This document shows positions 49,501 through 60,513 of a stretch of DNA of 64,000 bases, in pieces. This DNA comes from Rotaria sp. Silwood1 (taxonomy: Eukaryota > Rotifera > Eurotatoria > Philodinida > Philodinidae): contig CAJNOP010000003.1 in NCBI GenBank assembly GCA_905250075.1, positions 6,346,207 to 6,410,206 of the forward strand, read 5' to 3'. The stretch's first letter is position 1. Every line of letters begins with the position of its first letter. The translations under genes were made by a program, and so were the position numbers. The notes under the pieces were generated by a model that worked only from the letters and a program-made list of their open reading frames with translations, was not told where the DNA came from and ran no database searches.

Positions 49501-52448
49501 ACCGTTGGAAAGAAGAGACTTGAAGACATCGAAGTGTATAAGAAATAAAATGTTTACAAACATTTTTAGAACGCTTTGAAAACAGAGTTTTTTGAAGTTT
49601 CCTTAAGGCATTAAATTCAAAGTAGACCAGTTTGTTTTAATCTTGATGTTTCAAAAACCACTCAAAAAATCATCAATATTATCTTTTCTTAAATCATTCA
49701 TTACCTCCAAATTTCTTCCTTTGTATGGTAAAAAACTGCATGTCTGTTTCTTGTTTCTATCACAAAGTTATTCACAATCAAAAACTACTTCATGACTTTC
49801 AGACCATCTCTGTATTTATAAAAATGATATGAACTAAAAGGTATATTTCGAGAAAAATATGGGAAATAGGATCTCTTACGACTGAAAAATATAGAAAACT
49901 TAAAAGAAAAGTGAAACTCCTGAATATAGGTATATTATGATGATAAGAAAGGTAAATCGAGTTCGACAAGAGTTTGATCCTTTTCTTTTGTCAATATAAA
50001 TAGATGATATGTAGAATAGAAGTGAATAAATTATTTTATCTTCTATGCTTTTTTTCCTGTAGTTGACTATGATGCTCCTCCAAAAGCAAAAGTTAGTTCA
50101 AAAACACGTGCTCCTTCTCCACCAACTGTCCGTGTCGGACATAATCGATTAGAAGTACCACGCGTTTCACAATCACTTGATACAGTTGCTAATAACACAA
50201 CAACTGTACCTGTTTCAACAATTCATGATACAGTTCGTTCAACAATATCAACTGGATCATTTGACTATCTTCGAGGTCCTCGTCGTTGTGTACTCAAAGT
50301 AGATCGTAATAAAGGTCTTGGCTTTGTTCTTAGTGCCACCGGTGATTACGATCATACAATTACAGCTGTTGAAAAAGTTTGTTAACTAAATTCTAATTTT
50401 ATTGATTTATAATTTATTATCCTTTGATTTGTTATTCAATAGTATTCAGCAGCTGATGTCGCTGGCTTACAAGTTAATGATGAAGTATTAGAAGTCGATG
50501 GTGTCGATGTAAGAAATGTTAAATATGAGCAAGTATGTACTGTTCTATATTTGAAATATGAATTTTATTTTGAAAGAATAATCCATAATACTAAACAAAA
50601 CAAAATATTATTTTTTTAAGGTAGTTGACATGCTTGTCTCTGCAATGAGAACGAATGAAACAATTGAAATGCGTGTTGTTGATGGATCTGCTCGTGATGT
50701 TTATACATCAACAACGGATGCTGATAAACAGGCAAATCCCAATAGTTTATTAAATAGCAATAACAATAACAATAATACAGTAACAACAACAACAACAGCG
50801 ATTCATTCACAAAATACAACAGGTGTTTCGGGTGATGATTTATCTGATATAAATAGTTCAGTAAGTCCATTTGATAGTCTTAATCTACAAAAAATTGCTA
50901 CGAGTTATCCAAATTTACCTGGACAATTGAAACACCTTGATAATGTTACAAATCGTGCTCTTAGTGGAAGTGTACCTGCGCTTTCTACAGGTATAAATTT
51001 TTTATTATATTTTCTTCTTAATTTTTTAATTTTCTAGGAATTACGGCGTCTCCAACTAGAATTCATCTAGCAAAACATATTTCACCTTCATCCGAAAGTA
51101 GGTTTATTTATTTAATTTTCTTTTTTTTGCGAAACTCACATATATTTTCGAAGAGAATAGCGAGTGGAAATTTTAACTGCAAGTTTTGTGATTTTGCACC
51201 AAGGCGAAAAAGCGAGACTCGCTTTTTCGTTATGCTCCTTCCTCAGTCACTTTCTCCATTACAGATTTTAGCAACCAGAGTATTCATTGATTATGTTTCC
51301 ATGATAACCGAGGACAACAAGCGACAAACTTCCATTCCAGAATTCATTAGCAATAGGAAAAAGATGCTGAACGGTATAAACAACAAGACATGATTGTGTT
51401 CTAGAACATCTCGAAACATGCCTCGAAATCTGAATGACTGAAATGTGTTTGTGAGTGTTTGAAACAGTGTAGTTTTTACGTATTGCACCGATAAAAATTT
51501 ATATTCAAGATGTTAAATATGATGACTAGTGATTTGCCTCAGTAGTTATATGGTCCACATAAAAAGTGTGAACTGATCAACTTATAGTGTTCTAAAATAA
51601 TCAATATAAATGTTTGGAGCACCGATAAAGAAAAGAAAATGTAGAAATAAACTCTGATGACCGATTATCTCGGAAAACAACTAGTCTGAAAGCAATTTTT
51701 CATTTTACATATTTTGTACTAGTAAAATGAAGTTAAAGAATACATGTGAATTCCACATTTTTCTCTTAATGGGACTGCACTAACAAGTTTTTCTTTGTCT
51801 AAATTATTGCTATGATGAATTTTGTTTTACTATATATGTAGAAGGTTCAATAAATAAATTATCAGATATTTTAACACAAGATGCACCGGTTGCACGTCTT
51901 TGTCGTATTCGAAAATTTGCAACATCACCATTTTATGGCTTTTTCTTATGTGGTGATCCAAAAAAAAATGGGTAAAATATATTCTTATCATGATAATTTT
52001 TTCTCATGATATTATTTGATTTAATTTAGTCGAGTATTCATTTCTGATGTAACAAAACATTCACCAGCAGCAGTTTGTGGGTTACGAGATGGTGATCGTA
52101 TCATTGAAATAAATGGTTCGATTGTTAATGGATTAACATATGAAACGATCTTAGATAAAATAAAACATCATATGGGACGTGATGATCTTGAATTACTTGT
52201 ACTTGATAAAAAATCTGTTCAATGGTATCGTGAAAGAAATTATCCAATAACATCACGAACATTACCAACTATTGTTCATATTGAACCAATTATTAATGAT
52301 ACAAATTCAGAAACACAATCTTCAGAAGTACCAGCTACGCATACTAAATTGGTTGGATTTGCAGGTATGTTTTATTGATCGTCTTTATATAGATCTTATC
52401 TATCTATATTATTACTTAGATCGACGAGTATCAAAAACGGGTCTTTGA
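38051..52448 (+). CDS. Nine-PDZ scaffold protein, NHERF/PDZK1-like, 20 exons
   Basis: Multi-PDZ scaffolds tether membrane proteins and signalling enzymes at the cell cortex. Exons: 38051-38243, 38314-38811, 38952-39410, 39595-40356, 40624-40965, 41020-41064, 41153-41848, 42054-42446, 42525-42818, 42868-43260, 43513-44022, 45180-45716, 47977-48912, 50063-50376, 50443-50532, 50621-50990, 51038-51097, 51842-51971, 52030-52364 and 52420-52448. They sum to 7386 nt, 2461 residues. PDZ domains lie near residues 51-137, 394-478, 1012-1098, 1235-1320, 1400-1495, 1575-1660, 1715-1805, 2092-2180 and 2310-2400. Each has the SPA..AGL..GD.I..(V/I)NG core or a clear variant. PDZ1 opens PRLCVLRKWPHYDGYGVHL, close to NHERF domains. 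Linkers are Ser/Gln/Asp-rich with poly-Gln. The C-terminus reads SKTGL, a class I PDZ ligand, which recalls the FSNL tail of NHERF1. No guanylate kinase or SH3 domain is seen. The exact orthologue is unknown. Confidence 0.88.
43310..43460. repeat. Eroded repeat in a PDZ-gene intron
   Basis: This intron segment has higher GC than its surroundings and repeats CAAGACA and TCTTGTCCTGT in both orientations, forming an imperfect hairpin-like pattern at about 43370-43435. It looks like one end of a small DNA transposon. A pure (TTA)n run follows at 43480-43511, immediately before the acceptor of the next exon. Confidence 0.4.
44023..45179. other. PDZ-gene intron 11, about 1.2 kb
   Basis: AT-rich intron with slightly GC-richer patches near 44210-44260 and 44440-44560. 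No exon with both splice sites and an open phase-1 frame was recognised. Exons 11 and 12 join cleanly without it. Confidence 0.45.
46333..47107. mobile_element. Large inverted-repeat element in PDZ-gene intron 12
   Basis: The arms at about 46333-46567 and 46878-47107 are inverted copies. The left end begins CCGGCTGTACCAGGAATATT and the right end, reverse complemented, CGGGTGTACCAGAAGTTTT. Both arms then run through GCGACATTTAGTATTTTTC and CTCAGCAGAGATCAATCG. Between the arms are two further diverged direct copies of the arm's inner part (about 46570-46770 and 46775-46870). The arm similarity is high over more than 200 bp. There is no transposase. A folded RNA of this intron would form a long hairpin. 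Confidence 0.75.
47613..47681 (+). other. Candidate cassette or alternative last exon of the PDZ gene
   Basis: After a polypyrimidine stretch and TTTAAG, a GC-rich 69-nt segment opens in the phase left by exon 12. It codes for NRAMSSSSVDGSSS followed by ATTKNLDTG. It is followed by a donor-like GTAATC whose phase fits exon 13. If that donor is ignored, the frame reaches TAA at 47693-47695, giving a short alternative C-terminus after PDZ6. The base composition is unlike the surrounding intron, which supports coding use. No transcript evidence is available. Confidence 0.45.
48913..50062. other. PDZ-gene intron 13, about 1.15 kb
   Basis: The exon frame runs on into this intron for two codons to a TGA at 48918-48920, so retention would end the protein after PDZ7 with KSSKRS. 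The rest is T-rich then AT-rich, with no recognisable element. Confidence 0.45.
51098..51841. other. PDZ-gene intron 17
   Basis: It contains a moderately GC-rich patch at 51130-51260 with a palindromic GCGAAAAAGCGAGACTCGC stretch. The open frame through it lacks splice sites in phase and has no motif. It may be an eroded repeat. Confidence 0.4.
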
Positions 52449-53499
52449 TTTAAATATTAAAGAATTATTAACATATATGGAGAGTTCTAAATACTTGCCT
52501 CGTTGTCTTGTTTTTTTATTTCTTCTGTATACAATGTGTTTATGTGCCTGTATGTTTTTACTTTCTTTATCAAAAAAAAAAAAAAAACAGCAAATGAAAT
52601 ATAATACTATTTGTAGTCTGTAGTGTTCTCTTTTCTTTCTATCAGGAATTTCATCATCTGCCTCACATGTATTTGTTCATTTTTTATAAATTTTATCATA
52701 TCTTTTTTTTTCTATGTATGATTATCTATTGTCCTTTTCTTGCTTGTTATATTCTTGTTTTGTTTTCTTGTCTTAATATTCTTCTTTTACTGCTTTATAT
52801 AGTCCTCTTGTATGTAAGAAAACAGAACGATAGATAGTGAAGTATTTGCACGTTTACACATACATGTGAGGGTCAGATTTTCTCTAAGTTTTGCACGTTT
52901 TTTTTTTCTTTTCTAATTCATTTCATTGTTCATTCTCGTATAGTAATATACTGGCCACTTGATTTATAAAATTTAACATATGTCTTTAAAACAAATCTTA
53001 ATGAAATGAAAATGAAATCTTTGTCATTGAATATTTTATTCAAGAAAAAAAGTAGCTTTAACAGTCTACTACAATGTGAATTTCAAATTAAATTCAAGTA
53101 ATTAGGAATTGTCATCTGATATCTGAATTTTCAGAAGTTTTTTTTTTGTGTTATAAATTGTCTCGTCTTCTTATAGTATAGAATGTTTTATTGTATCAAA
53201 AGATGTTAAAACATAATAAAATTTCGTGGAATTGATTGTATAAATATTAATTACTTGGTTTTTCAATGAATATTTTTACTAAGATTAATTTTCTTCTATG
53301 AAATTTTAGTGGACAGATGAAAACGACAATTCTATGTAATGATAGAATGGATTGAATAAAATATTTCACATCAAATAAATATGACCCGCAGACTAGTTTC
53401 TGGCACTTAAATACAAGCAAGAGAACTATAGATGAAGGACACATAAGGTTGGCCGTAGAAAAATCGACCGAAAAAATTTCAAATCAATAATTGTATTAG

Positions 53500-54255
53500 C
53501 TATAAAATGATATTTTTTCACGAGAATATTCCTATGATATCAAATAGAATAAACAGTATACTTTATGTCAAATGAACACTCATTGAAAATGAGATTTATC
53601 AGTTTAAATAGTAAGAGCTATGAAAGCTTTTCAATGTCGAATTCAGAAAATTTCGAAAACTTTACTCCCTACCGGCACAGAAACATTGCTACTACAAAGC
53701 AGTTCAAACCAGATCGGATTCCAAAATATAGAATGGTACAAAGAAACAGACACTTGACCTGAAAATATTAGAACACTAATCCAAAATGAAGTTAAAAAAT
53801 GCTATCAGAGATGGCACGTAATCATTAGTATGAAAGAACTCTGAAAAAAACACATTTTATGTTTTGATGAACATGGAAACTAATTTTAATTAATTTTCAA
53901 TTCGTTTATGGTTGTATCCATCTCATCTGCATGCTGTAAAGAATGCTCGTACTTGTCATATTGATTATGACTTGAATTTGTTGAACCTTAAAAAAAACAA
54001 ATACTACTTAGTGATATTCGTCGTTTTACATCAGATCTAGTTTGAACGGACTCATAACAGGAAATTTTCTATGTTAGTAGCGAGTATATAGAAATTTTCT
54101 GAATTCGACATTGAAAAGCTTTCGCAGTTTTTACTATTTAATACTGATGAATTCCATTTTCGATGAGCTTTCATTCGATGTAAAGTTTATTATTTACTCT
54201 ATTAAAAATCATAGCAATATCTTCCTGACAAAATATTGAAAACGTGACGTTTCCA
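53500..54255. mobile_element. Inverted-repeat element (MITE or fold-back)
   Basis: The arms at about 53500-53665 and 54085-54255 are inverted copies. The best-matching core, GAAAGCTTTTCAATGTCGAA followed by TTCAGAAAATTTC, is at 53619-53652 on the plus strand and repeats on the other strand near 54085-54125. Outer segments (CTCATTGAAAATGAG against CTCATCGAAAATGG, AATAGAATAAACAG against AATAGAGTAAATAA) continue the match with more divergence. The 65-codon open frame at 53565-53762 lies in the left arm and is not a real gene. No target duplication was fixed. Confidence 0.65.
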
Positions 54256-54632
54256 GGGTGTGTTAGTGTAGGTAAAGTGAAGACTACAATCAACCCCATA
54301 CGCTAACACTCCTTATACCAAAAACAAAGCATGTTTTGTTAATTGAAATTTTCAATGTGTTTCCTTTCAACATTTCTAAAGCAAAACAAATCTAATAGTT
54401 AACAACAATTTATCTAGTATATTAGTCTTTTTTTTCTTTTATGTGAGTCTCTATTCTTTCTATTGTTGTGATATTTAATTGATCAAAAACAAATGATGCA
54501 AGAATAAAATTTTATCCTAATGTATAAGATAATATTCATTCGATGAAATGGGCACAGAACTATTTATCAAAGGATATAAAAGAATAAGATAGTATCTATT
54601 AATTACACACAATCATAAAACTAACTATTGAA

Positions 54633-54638
54633 TTTATT
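54633..54638 (-). terminator. Polyadenylation signal AATAAA for the mini-exon gene
   Basis: Read on the minus strand, a canonical hexamer lies about 42 bp after the distal TGA (54682-54680). Its position just past the distal stop, not the internal TAG, suggests that the gene originally ended at the distal stop. Confidence 0.5.
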
Positions 54639-54679
54639 CGGATTCACACAGTTCAATAATATTCTTCTAACTAAATAAC

Positions 54680-57600
54680 TCAAAGTGAATTGTCATCAAT
54701 GTAAGAATCAATATCAGTACCATCATTTCGAATAAAATTCATCATATACTGTATACTTCGAGTGCCAAAAGGAAGATCTGAAGTCGTGCTATACAAACAC
54801 CAACCAGGATTACTTCCACAAATTCGTAACCCCGAATTCACAGTGCCTAATGTAGTATTAGTTGTTGATCTAAATGTGACAATTACTTGAGCTTCATCCG
54901 TAGAAAGAAAGAAATAATAATAGTTCTGATAATAAAATTTATTTTCAACTTGTAATGTTCCTGAATCAAGCTAAGCAGCATTAAAATTGTGTATACCACC
55001 AAATAGATTGACAATTTGATAAAGACCTGCTGATGATCCACCTGACCCATAACCACCAGAAAACATTCCAGCACCCGATCGTGGGTTATAACCAGTATTA
55101 ATCGTTTCACCAGTATCTTGAATAGCTGTTGCTGGACCAGTTTGTGTCCAATTAACAAGACCAGAATCACCACCGGAATTCACTAATAAATTTGGTGGTA
55201 CCATTGTGATTGTAGCTATAATCGTAGTGAATATTTGATGACTTAATTAGAAATAAAATTGTGATAATAGAGAAATATTCACTTGTTGTTACACCTAAAA
55301 AAAGTCAAAAAAAACTTTTATAAAGTTTTCTTTAAAGATTAATATATTTGAATACATACTAGTGGTCATTGTGGTACGAGTTGTTGTCGCTGAACAAAGA
55401 AAATTCCTTAGTGGACGATGAGAAATCTCGCAAATACCTTTGTAAAAAAACTTACAAGTTGACGAACTTCTTGTCGTACTTGTTGCTATGAAAATATTGC
55501 TGTCATATGGATATTTCTAATAAATTATGCTTCTCTTACTTGTTGTTGAACGTGTCGAACCTAAAAGTTTACACAAAAAATAGAAGAAATATCAAAATAG
55601 ACATAGTTAATTTAGAAACATAAGAGGAAACATTCTTTAAACAATATTTACTGGAAGAAATATCATATAGTGATTTATATTATACAACAAAATATATACT
55701 AAAGGTAAGAGCTTCATTAACTAATTGCATAGCTCTACTAAACTTCAATTGTTGACAAGAATTCATAAATAGTATATTTTTCTTTTCGTGTAATATAATA
55801 ATATAAAGTAATATATTTTAATGTAACATAATCGAAAAAAAGATAAAATGATCTCTTACTTATTGTTGAATTCGTTGATGTGACTGGATTAGTAAATTAA
55901 AAATTTAGAGTTTATCCGATATACGAGCAGACATAAGTATGAAAAAAACTAACAAGTTGTCATGGATGTAGTCGAACTTGTTGCTAAAGAGAAAGGCAAA
56001 ATGATTTAAATCTGAGCTAAAATATGTCAAATGAATACTGATAAATTGAAGTTATGGATGTTAAGGTTGATATAATACATTAAATTTAAAGAAATTGTAT
56101 TTTTTGCAATACGAAAACTTATTAGAGGTACTTGTACTTGCTGAAGTTGCGGCTTGAAATTACAGGATACCAAAAAAACAAGGATGAATGAAGCAAGATA
56201 AAAGATTAAAAACAGATCATACATGTTGTTACAGTTGTTATGGAACTTGTTGCTGAAAAGAACAAACAACATTTTGAATGTTTAAGCAAAAAGAAAGACA
56301 TTTTACTAATACTAGTAGTATCTGTGGTTGTTGTAGTGAACAAGAATGAGTTTGCTAAAGAAACCAGCAATTTAAGGCTTGACGAAAAAAATCATCGATC
56401 ATCAAATACTTACAAATGGTATTGGTAGTTGTTGTAAAGGTTGTTGATGAGGTTGCTAGTACAACCATAAACCATTTTTTCATCTAAAAGATTTTGCAAT
56501 AATGTCATCTTACAAGTTGTCTGAGATATTGTCGACGTGGTCGATGATGATGTATCTAAGAGTCTATTACTTGAAACAAGACCCAACTTCTAGAATCTTA
56601 CTTGTCGTGTCTGAAGTAGTTGAAGTTGAAGCTAAAAACAGAGATAGATGAAAAGAGTGAACGAGAACATATCATACTGCTTCTGGATAAGACAGTTGTT
56701 ATTGACGAAGTCGAAACTGAGAAAATATGTGGAACTGAATAGTGGAACAAGAAAATATTGGACTCACTACTTTCGGTAATTGAAATTGTAGTTGAGCTTA
56801 CTGCGAAACAAACGAACATCGCCATTCTACATCATTCATCAATATTATTTCAATCTTACAGATTGTTTCAGCTGTTGTAGACATGGTCAACGATGATGCA
56901 CCTAAGAGACAATCAGTTAAGAACGAAAACTTAAATTGAAAAAGCTTACTTGATGTGCTCGAAGTAGTCGAATTTGTTGCTAGAAACAAAAATTTACGAA
57001 GAAGATCAACAAAAAGAATCTCACTGCTAGTTGTTGTGTCAGTTGTCGTTGACGAAGTGTATACTAATAGATTAAAAACGATTGGATTGTCGATTGAGAA
57101 AATAAAATACTCACTAATTTTAGTAGTTGAGCTTGCTGTAGAAGTTGTTAAAGAATAAGGATAAATCGACATTGAAGTGTCGTTTTAAAACTATGTGAGA
57201 CTCACTAGTTGTTTCAGATGTTGTGAACTTGGTCGATGTTGATATGCCTATGAAATAATTACTTGAAAAAGAAAACTGAAATAGGAAAATTTCACTTGTA
57301 GTGTCTGAAATGGTCGAAGTTTATGATAGAAAGAAGGATTGGTAGCCAAGATTTAGAGAAAACTTTTACTGGCAGTAACCGTATTAATTATTGTTGTATA
57401 TATAGCTGTTGTAAAGTACTTACAGTTTGTTTCAGTTGTTGTTGTTGAAGTAGACGCTAAAATAATGCAAAGGATTAAAAACTTGGATCAAATGGATACT
57501 GAAACTAACTAATATTAATATTAATTGTGCTAGTGATTGATGTTGCCATAGAATACATTTGAACTCAGATTCTATTTAGAACTATGATTTTGATTTTAGA

Positions 57601-58777
57601 TTTACAAGTTGTTGAGGAGGTAGTTGCGCTGATTAGCATCAATGTAGCAAATAAAAAGAAAAGAAATCATTCATGAGAGGACCTCGTAGATAATTCTTTC
57701 CTAACAAATGTGAATATTACTCATTGAAATGAAAGTTATAAATGAAAACAACTTAATTATTTGAAACGCATTGGTGAGACCTTTGCTGCTTTTACTAATA
57801 GTCGAAGTCAACACTATCAGTACAAAACAATTTCAACATACAATCTTCAGAATTAAATCTACTCCGAGAACTACAAGAATCTGTAGTTGGTACTGTTATA
57901 TTTAACACAAAAAAAGAATATGAGTAATGTTGAACTTTTCGAAAACTTATGCGTAATTTATACAATAGTAGGATTAGACGATGTCGAACATATTAAACCG
58001 CAAAGTATGATTTTGAGAAAGAAAAAAAAACCTTAAGTTTTTATTGAGCATATCTAGTAGCAGTAGATGATGTGCTTATCACAAGAGTTAATAATTATTT
58101 TAAAGAAATTAAATGAATCAATGATAATTTTTACTTGTTGGTAATGGCATTGAAATATTCGATACTGTAGATACTAAAACATCGAAAAAATGTGAAGTAT
58201 GATTTATAGAATGTTAAACTTAACAAACCAGGTATATTAGACATTGTATTCAAAAATATAACTAAAGATGAAAAGGCTATAAATTATATTTGCATAACAT
58301 TGACTATCTTTCAAACCTGCTCCAAGCAACGGTGTACTAGTGGTTGATTCACGATTCTGGTTCGTTTTCATTGCTACTGGTATTCCAGCAGCACAACCCA
58401 ATATAATAATAACTATGCTAACACCCAATGTTATCCAAATATTTCGTTGTATACAGTTTTCTCTAAATTAATATTCATTTATAAACTCTATATCTAGATG
58501 AATTACTTTTAATGAATTTTGTCTTTCTCTCTCTTCCACTATGAAGAGTTTCTTTTCAATTGCAACAGACATTTTAAATAACAAAGATAATCTTTCTATC
58601 ATGATAAAAAATCATACTCTTGTTTGTCAGAGATTGATTTGAGTTGATTGATATCCAAATGGACTTGACGAGGTGTTGGTGCCTACAAATTGATAATACT
58701 ATCTAGAGGATTAGATAAACAGCATGAATATATACAAGTATTGGTACAGAATCTACAACATCCCGATTGGACACCAT
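54680..58777 (-). CDS. Type II membrane protein with mini-exon Thr/Ser stalk and lectin-like domain
   Basis: I do not know a named family. Exons 58777-58736, 58682-58618 and 58462-58317 encode a 43-residue cytosolic start, a transmembrane helix at about 44-66 (ITLGVSIVIIILGCAAG) and a short linker. Then come mini-exons 58261-58229, 58173-58135, 57892-57875, 57813-57796, 57456-57424, 57405-57370, 57247-57206, 57135-57115, 57063-57025, 56979-56950, 56901-56860, 56800-56768, 56716-56678, 56631-56602, 56555-56514, 56455-56414, 56321-56307, 56252-56223, 55983-55954, 55883-55860, 55560-55540, 55485-55456, 55389-55360 and 55294-55283. All lengths are multiples of three and all are phase 1-1. They code for T/S-rich peptides such as TSTSTTTTETN. 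The last exon (55215-54680) encodes a Gly-rich domain (LLVNSGGDSGLVNWTQTG, GYGSGGSSAGLYQ, ending DAYIDDN-like DSYIDDNSL). An in-frame TAG at 54973-54971 cuts it about 81 codons in, although the same frame stays open to TGA at 54682-54680. Either this copy is truncated or the base is an error. Confidence 0.7.
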
Positions 58778-59875
58778 TTTATCCGATAGTAAAGGCTATA
58801 AAATCTTTTTCTAGGTATGATTTTATCTTTAATTAAATGATTACTTTAACAACGATGCAGTAAAATGACTTCTTACCGCAAAATATGTAGCCATGTATAA
58901 TGCTTCTTTTCTCTTTGTATTCATATTTTCAAAACCTTAAAAAATGTAGTTCTAATAAGAGTTCATGTCAATCTTAACTAGTAATAATTGAAAAAACATC
59001 GATATTTTGATAAAGAAATGGAGTCTCAATAAAGGTATCACCTTTAAATGCTTAACTTAAAAATCATATGAACTTCTTTTACTTTCTGTTGATAAATTTG
59101 TTTTTTTTTTTGGTGAAATATAAGTCGAGTAAACAACATATATGGGTGGATTTATATTTGTCTATCATTGCCGATTTATAGATGAAATAATTACAACTTT
59201 GATGCACATTTGTTCGACCCGAAATCATAGAAGTTCTTGATCTTTCGATTTCATTCCTTAGAGAACAAAACCATATATATTCGTTTATTATTAAAGACAA
59301 TGTCACGCAATTTTTTTTCTAAAACTGATAAAAATGTTGTTCACGTGTGATGAATTATATATGAAAATTTATATCCTTCTAGAATATCATTTTACATTTT
59401 TTCAAAAAAAAAGATTTCTTTGATGCAAGTTCTATTTTAAGACGTTGTAAATTTTTCGTTTTTGATGGACGGTTTCTTGTTTTTATAAAACTAGAATGTG
59501 TTTCATATTAGTCTCGAAATTTATTTTCTTAAAAATCCTCGATATCAAGTTTAAAATAAATGAGTTATGGAAATTATTATAGACTTAGAATACAATAATT
59601 ACGATAGTTTTATTTTTCTCTAAAGGAAAAACGAAATCATTAATAATATCTTTGAGTATTTTATGTCTTGGCAAAAACTTGAAAATAAATTCCTATACAA
59701 TTTTATACAACTAAAATGATCTATCTAGATAATCTACTGAACATCACAAATTTGTTTGTGAATAAGATCAATATAAACTACATGAAAATGACGTAAAGCG
59801 TTGTCTAAATAACGACATAATTTTACAACAGTTCATAAAAACAAAAAAAAAAAGAACTTAAGATATATATATTTT
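58778..59875. other. Spacer between two minus-strand membrane-protein genes
   Basis: It contains the upstream region of the mini-exon gene and the 3' region of the next gene. It is AT-rich, and the open frame at 59079-59306 (minus) has no motif. No promoter element can be named. Confidence 0.5.
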
Positions 59876-60513
59876 TTAAGGTAGTTCTAGTTCATCGTCA
59901 TCATATGTCTGAAATCCATACATTTTAAGTTGGTCAACAAAATCAGTTGTTGTCCAATTATTAATTAAATTTTGATCATTTAAAAGACGATAAATATTAG
60001 CTATTTGTTTTTTTTGAATTTCTTCTTCAGAACCTTCAACAGTATCAACTAATATATTATCTGATGTTTGTTCATTATCTATTTCATTGCCATTTGTATT
60101 TCCTTCTAAAGATATGTCAACTTCAGATAATGATCGACTATCATTAATATTATTTGATTCGTCAATTATTATTAATGGTAATGATGGTTCTATCGGTTCT
60201 TCTGTTGGTAGTGTTACTGTAATAGGCTTGTCTAGATCATCGTAATCATGATCGCTAAGAGCACATGTAGCATCATCAAGCGACATGTGTTGATGACTTG
60301 TCGTATATTTATAAAAGGCTGATGCAAGAATAGCACAAAGAAATGAGACAAATACGGCAAGAACACTAAGGCCTGAACTAAGACAAAAATTTACCACAGC
60401 ACACCTAAAATAAATAAAAATAAATTGAAAAACGAAATCTATATAACTCTAAATTATAATATATACGATGATGCCCAGATAAATTCACCAACTGCAGCTA
60501 TAATAACATCCAT
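59876..60513 (-). CDS. Small acidic membrane protein of unknown function, two exons
   Basis: Exon 1 is 60513-60467 and exon 2 is 60404-59876; they join in phase 2 to give 191 residues. The start MDVIIAAVGEFIWASSCAVV was chosen because it adds an ATG upstream of a clean donor (TC followed by GTATAT) and keeps the hydrophobic region whole. A strong hydrophobic segment follows at about residues 25-48 (LSVLAVFVSFLCAILASAF). A long tail then runs to the end, rich in Asp, Glu, Ser and Asn, finishing YDDDELELP. The tail has alternating acidic and Ser patches and a possible short helix, EEEIQKKQIANIYRLLNDQN. This fits a single-pass or hairpin membrane protein with an acidic tail. No family is recognised. 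A canonical minus-strand donor (CAG then GTAAGT) at 61080-61075 may mark a noncoding first exon. Confidence 0.65.

Larger units (their letters stand above)
52449..54679. other. Intergenic region between the PDZ gene and the mini-exon gene
   Basis: The left part is the PDZ-gene 3' UTR, with ATTAAA near 52457 and several T-rich stretches to 52950. An inverted-repeat element occupies about 53500-54255 (listed separately). The right end holds the 3' UTR of the minus-strand gene, with its AATAAA at 54633-54638 on the complementary strand. The two genes converge. No other gene is seen. Confidence 0.55.

Noticed and set aside
54633-54679. Treating the mini-exon gene as ending at the internal TAG by design
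   Set aside because: The domain continues in frame for 97 codons with a stop and AATAAA in the right place, so the distal stop is the ancestral end.
56798-57172. 124-codon minus-strand Thr/Ser-rich open frame
   Set aside because: It is several mini-exons of the membrane-protein gene read through their introns; splice sites inside it show it is not one exon.
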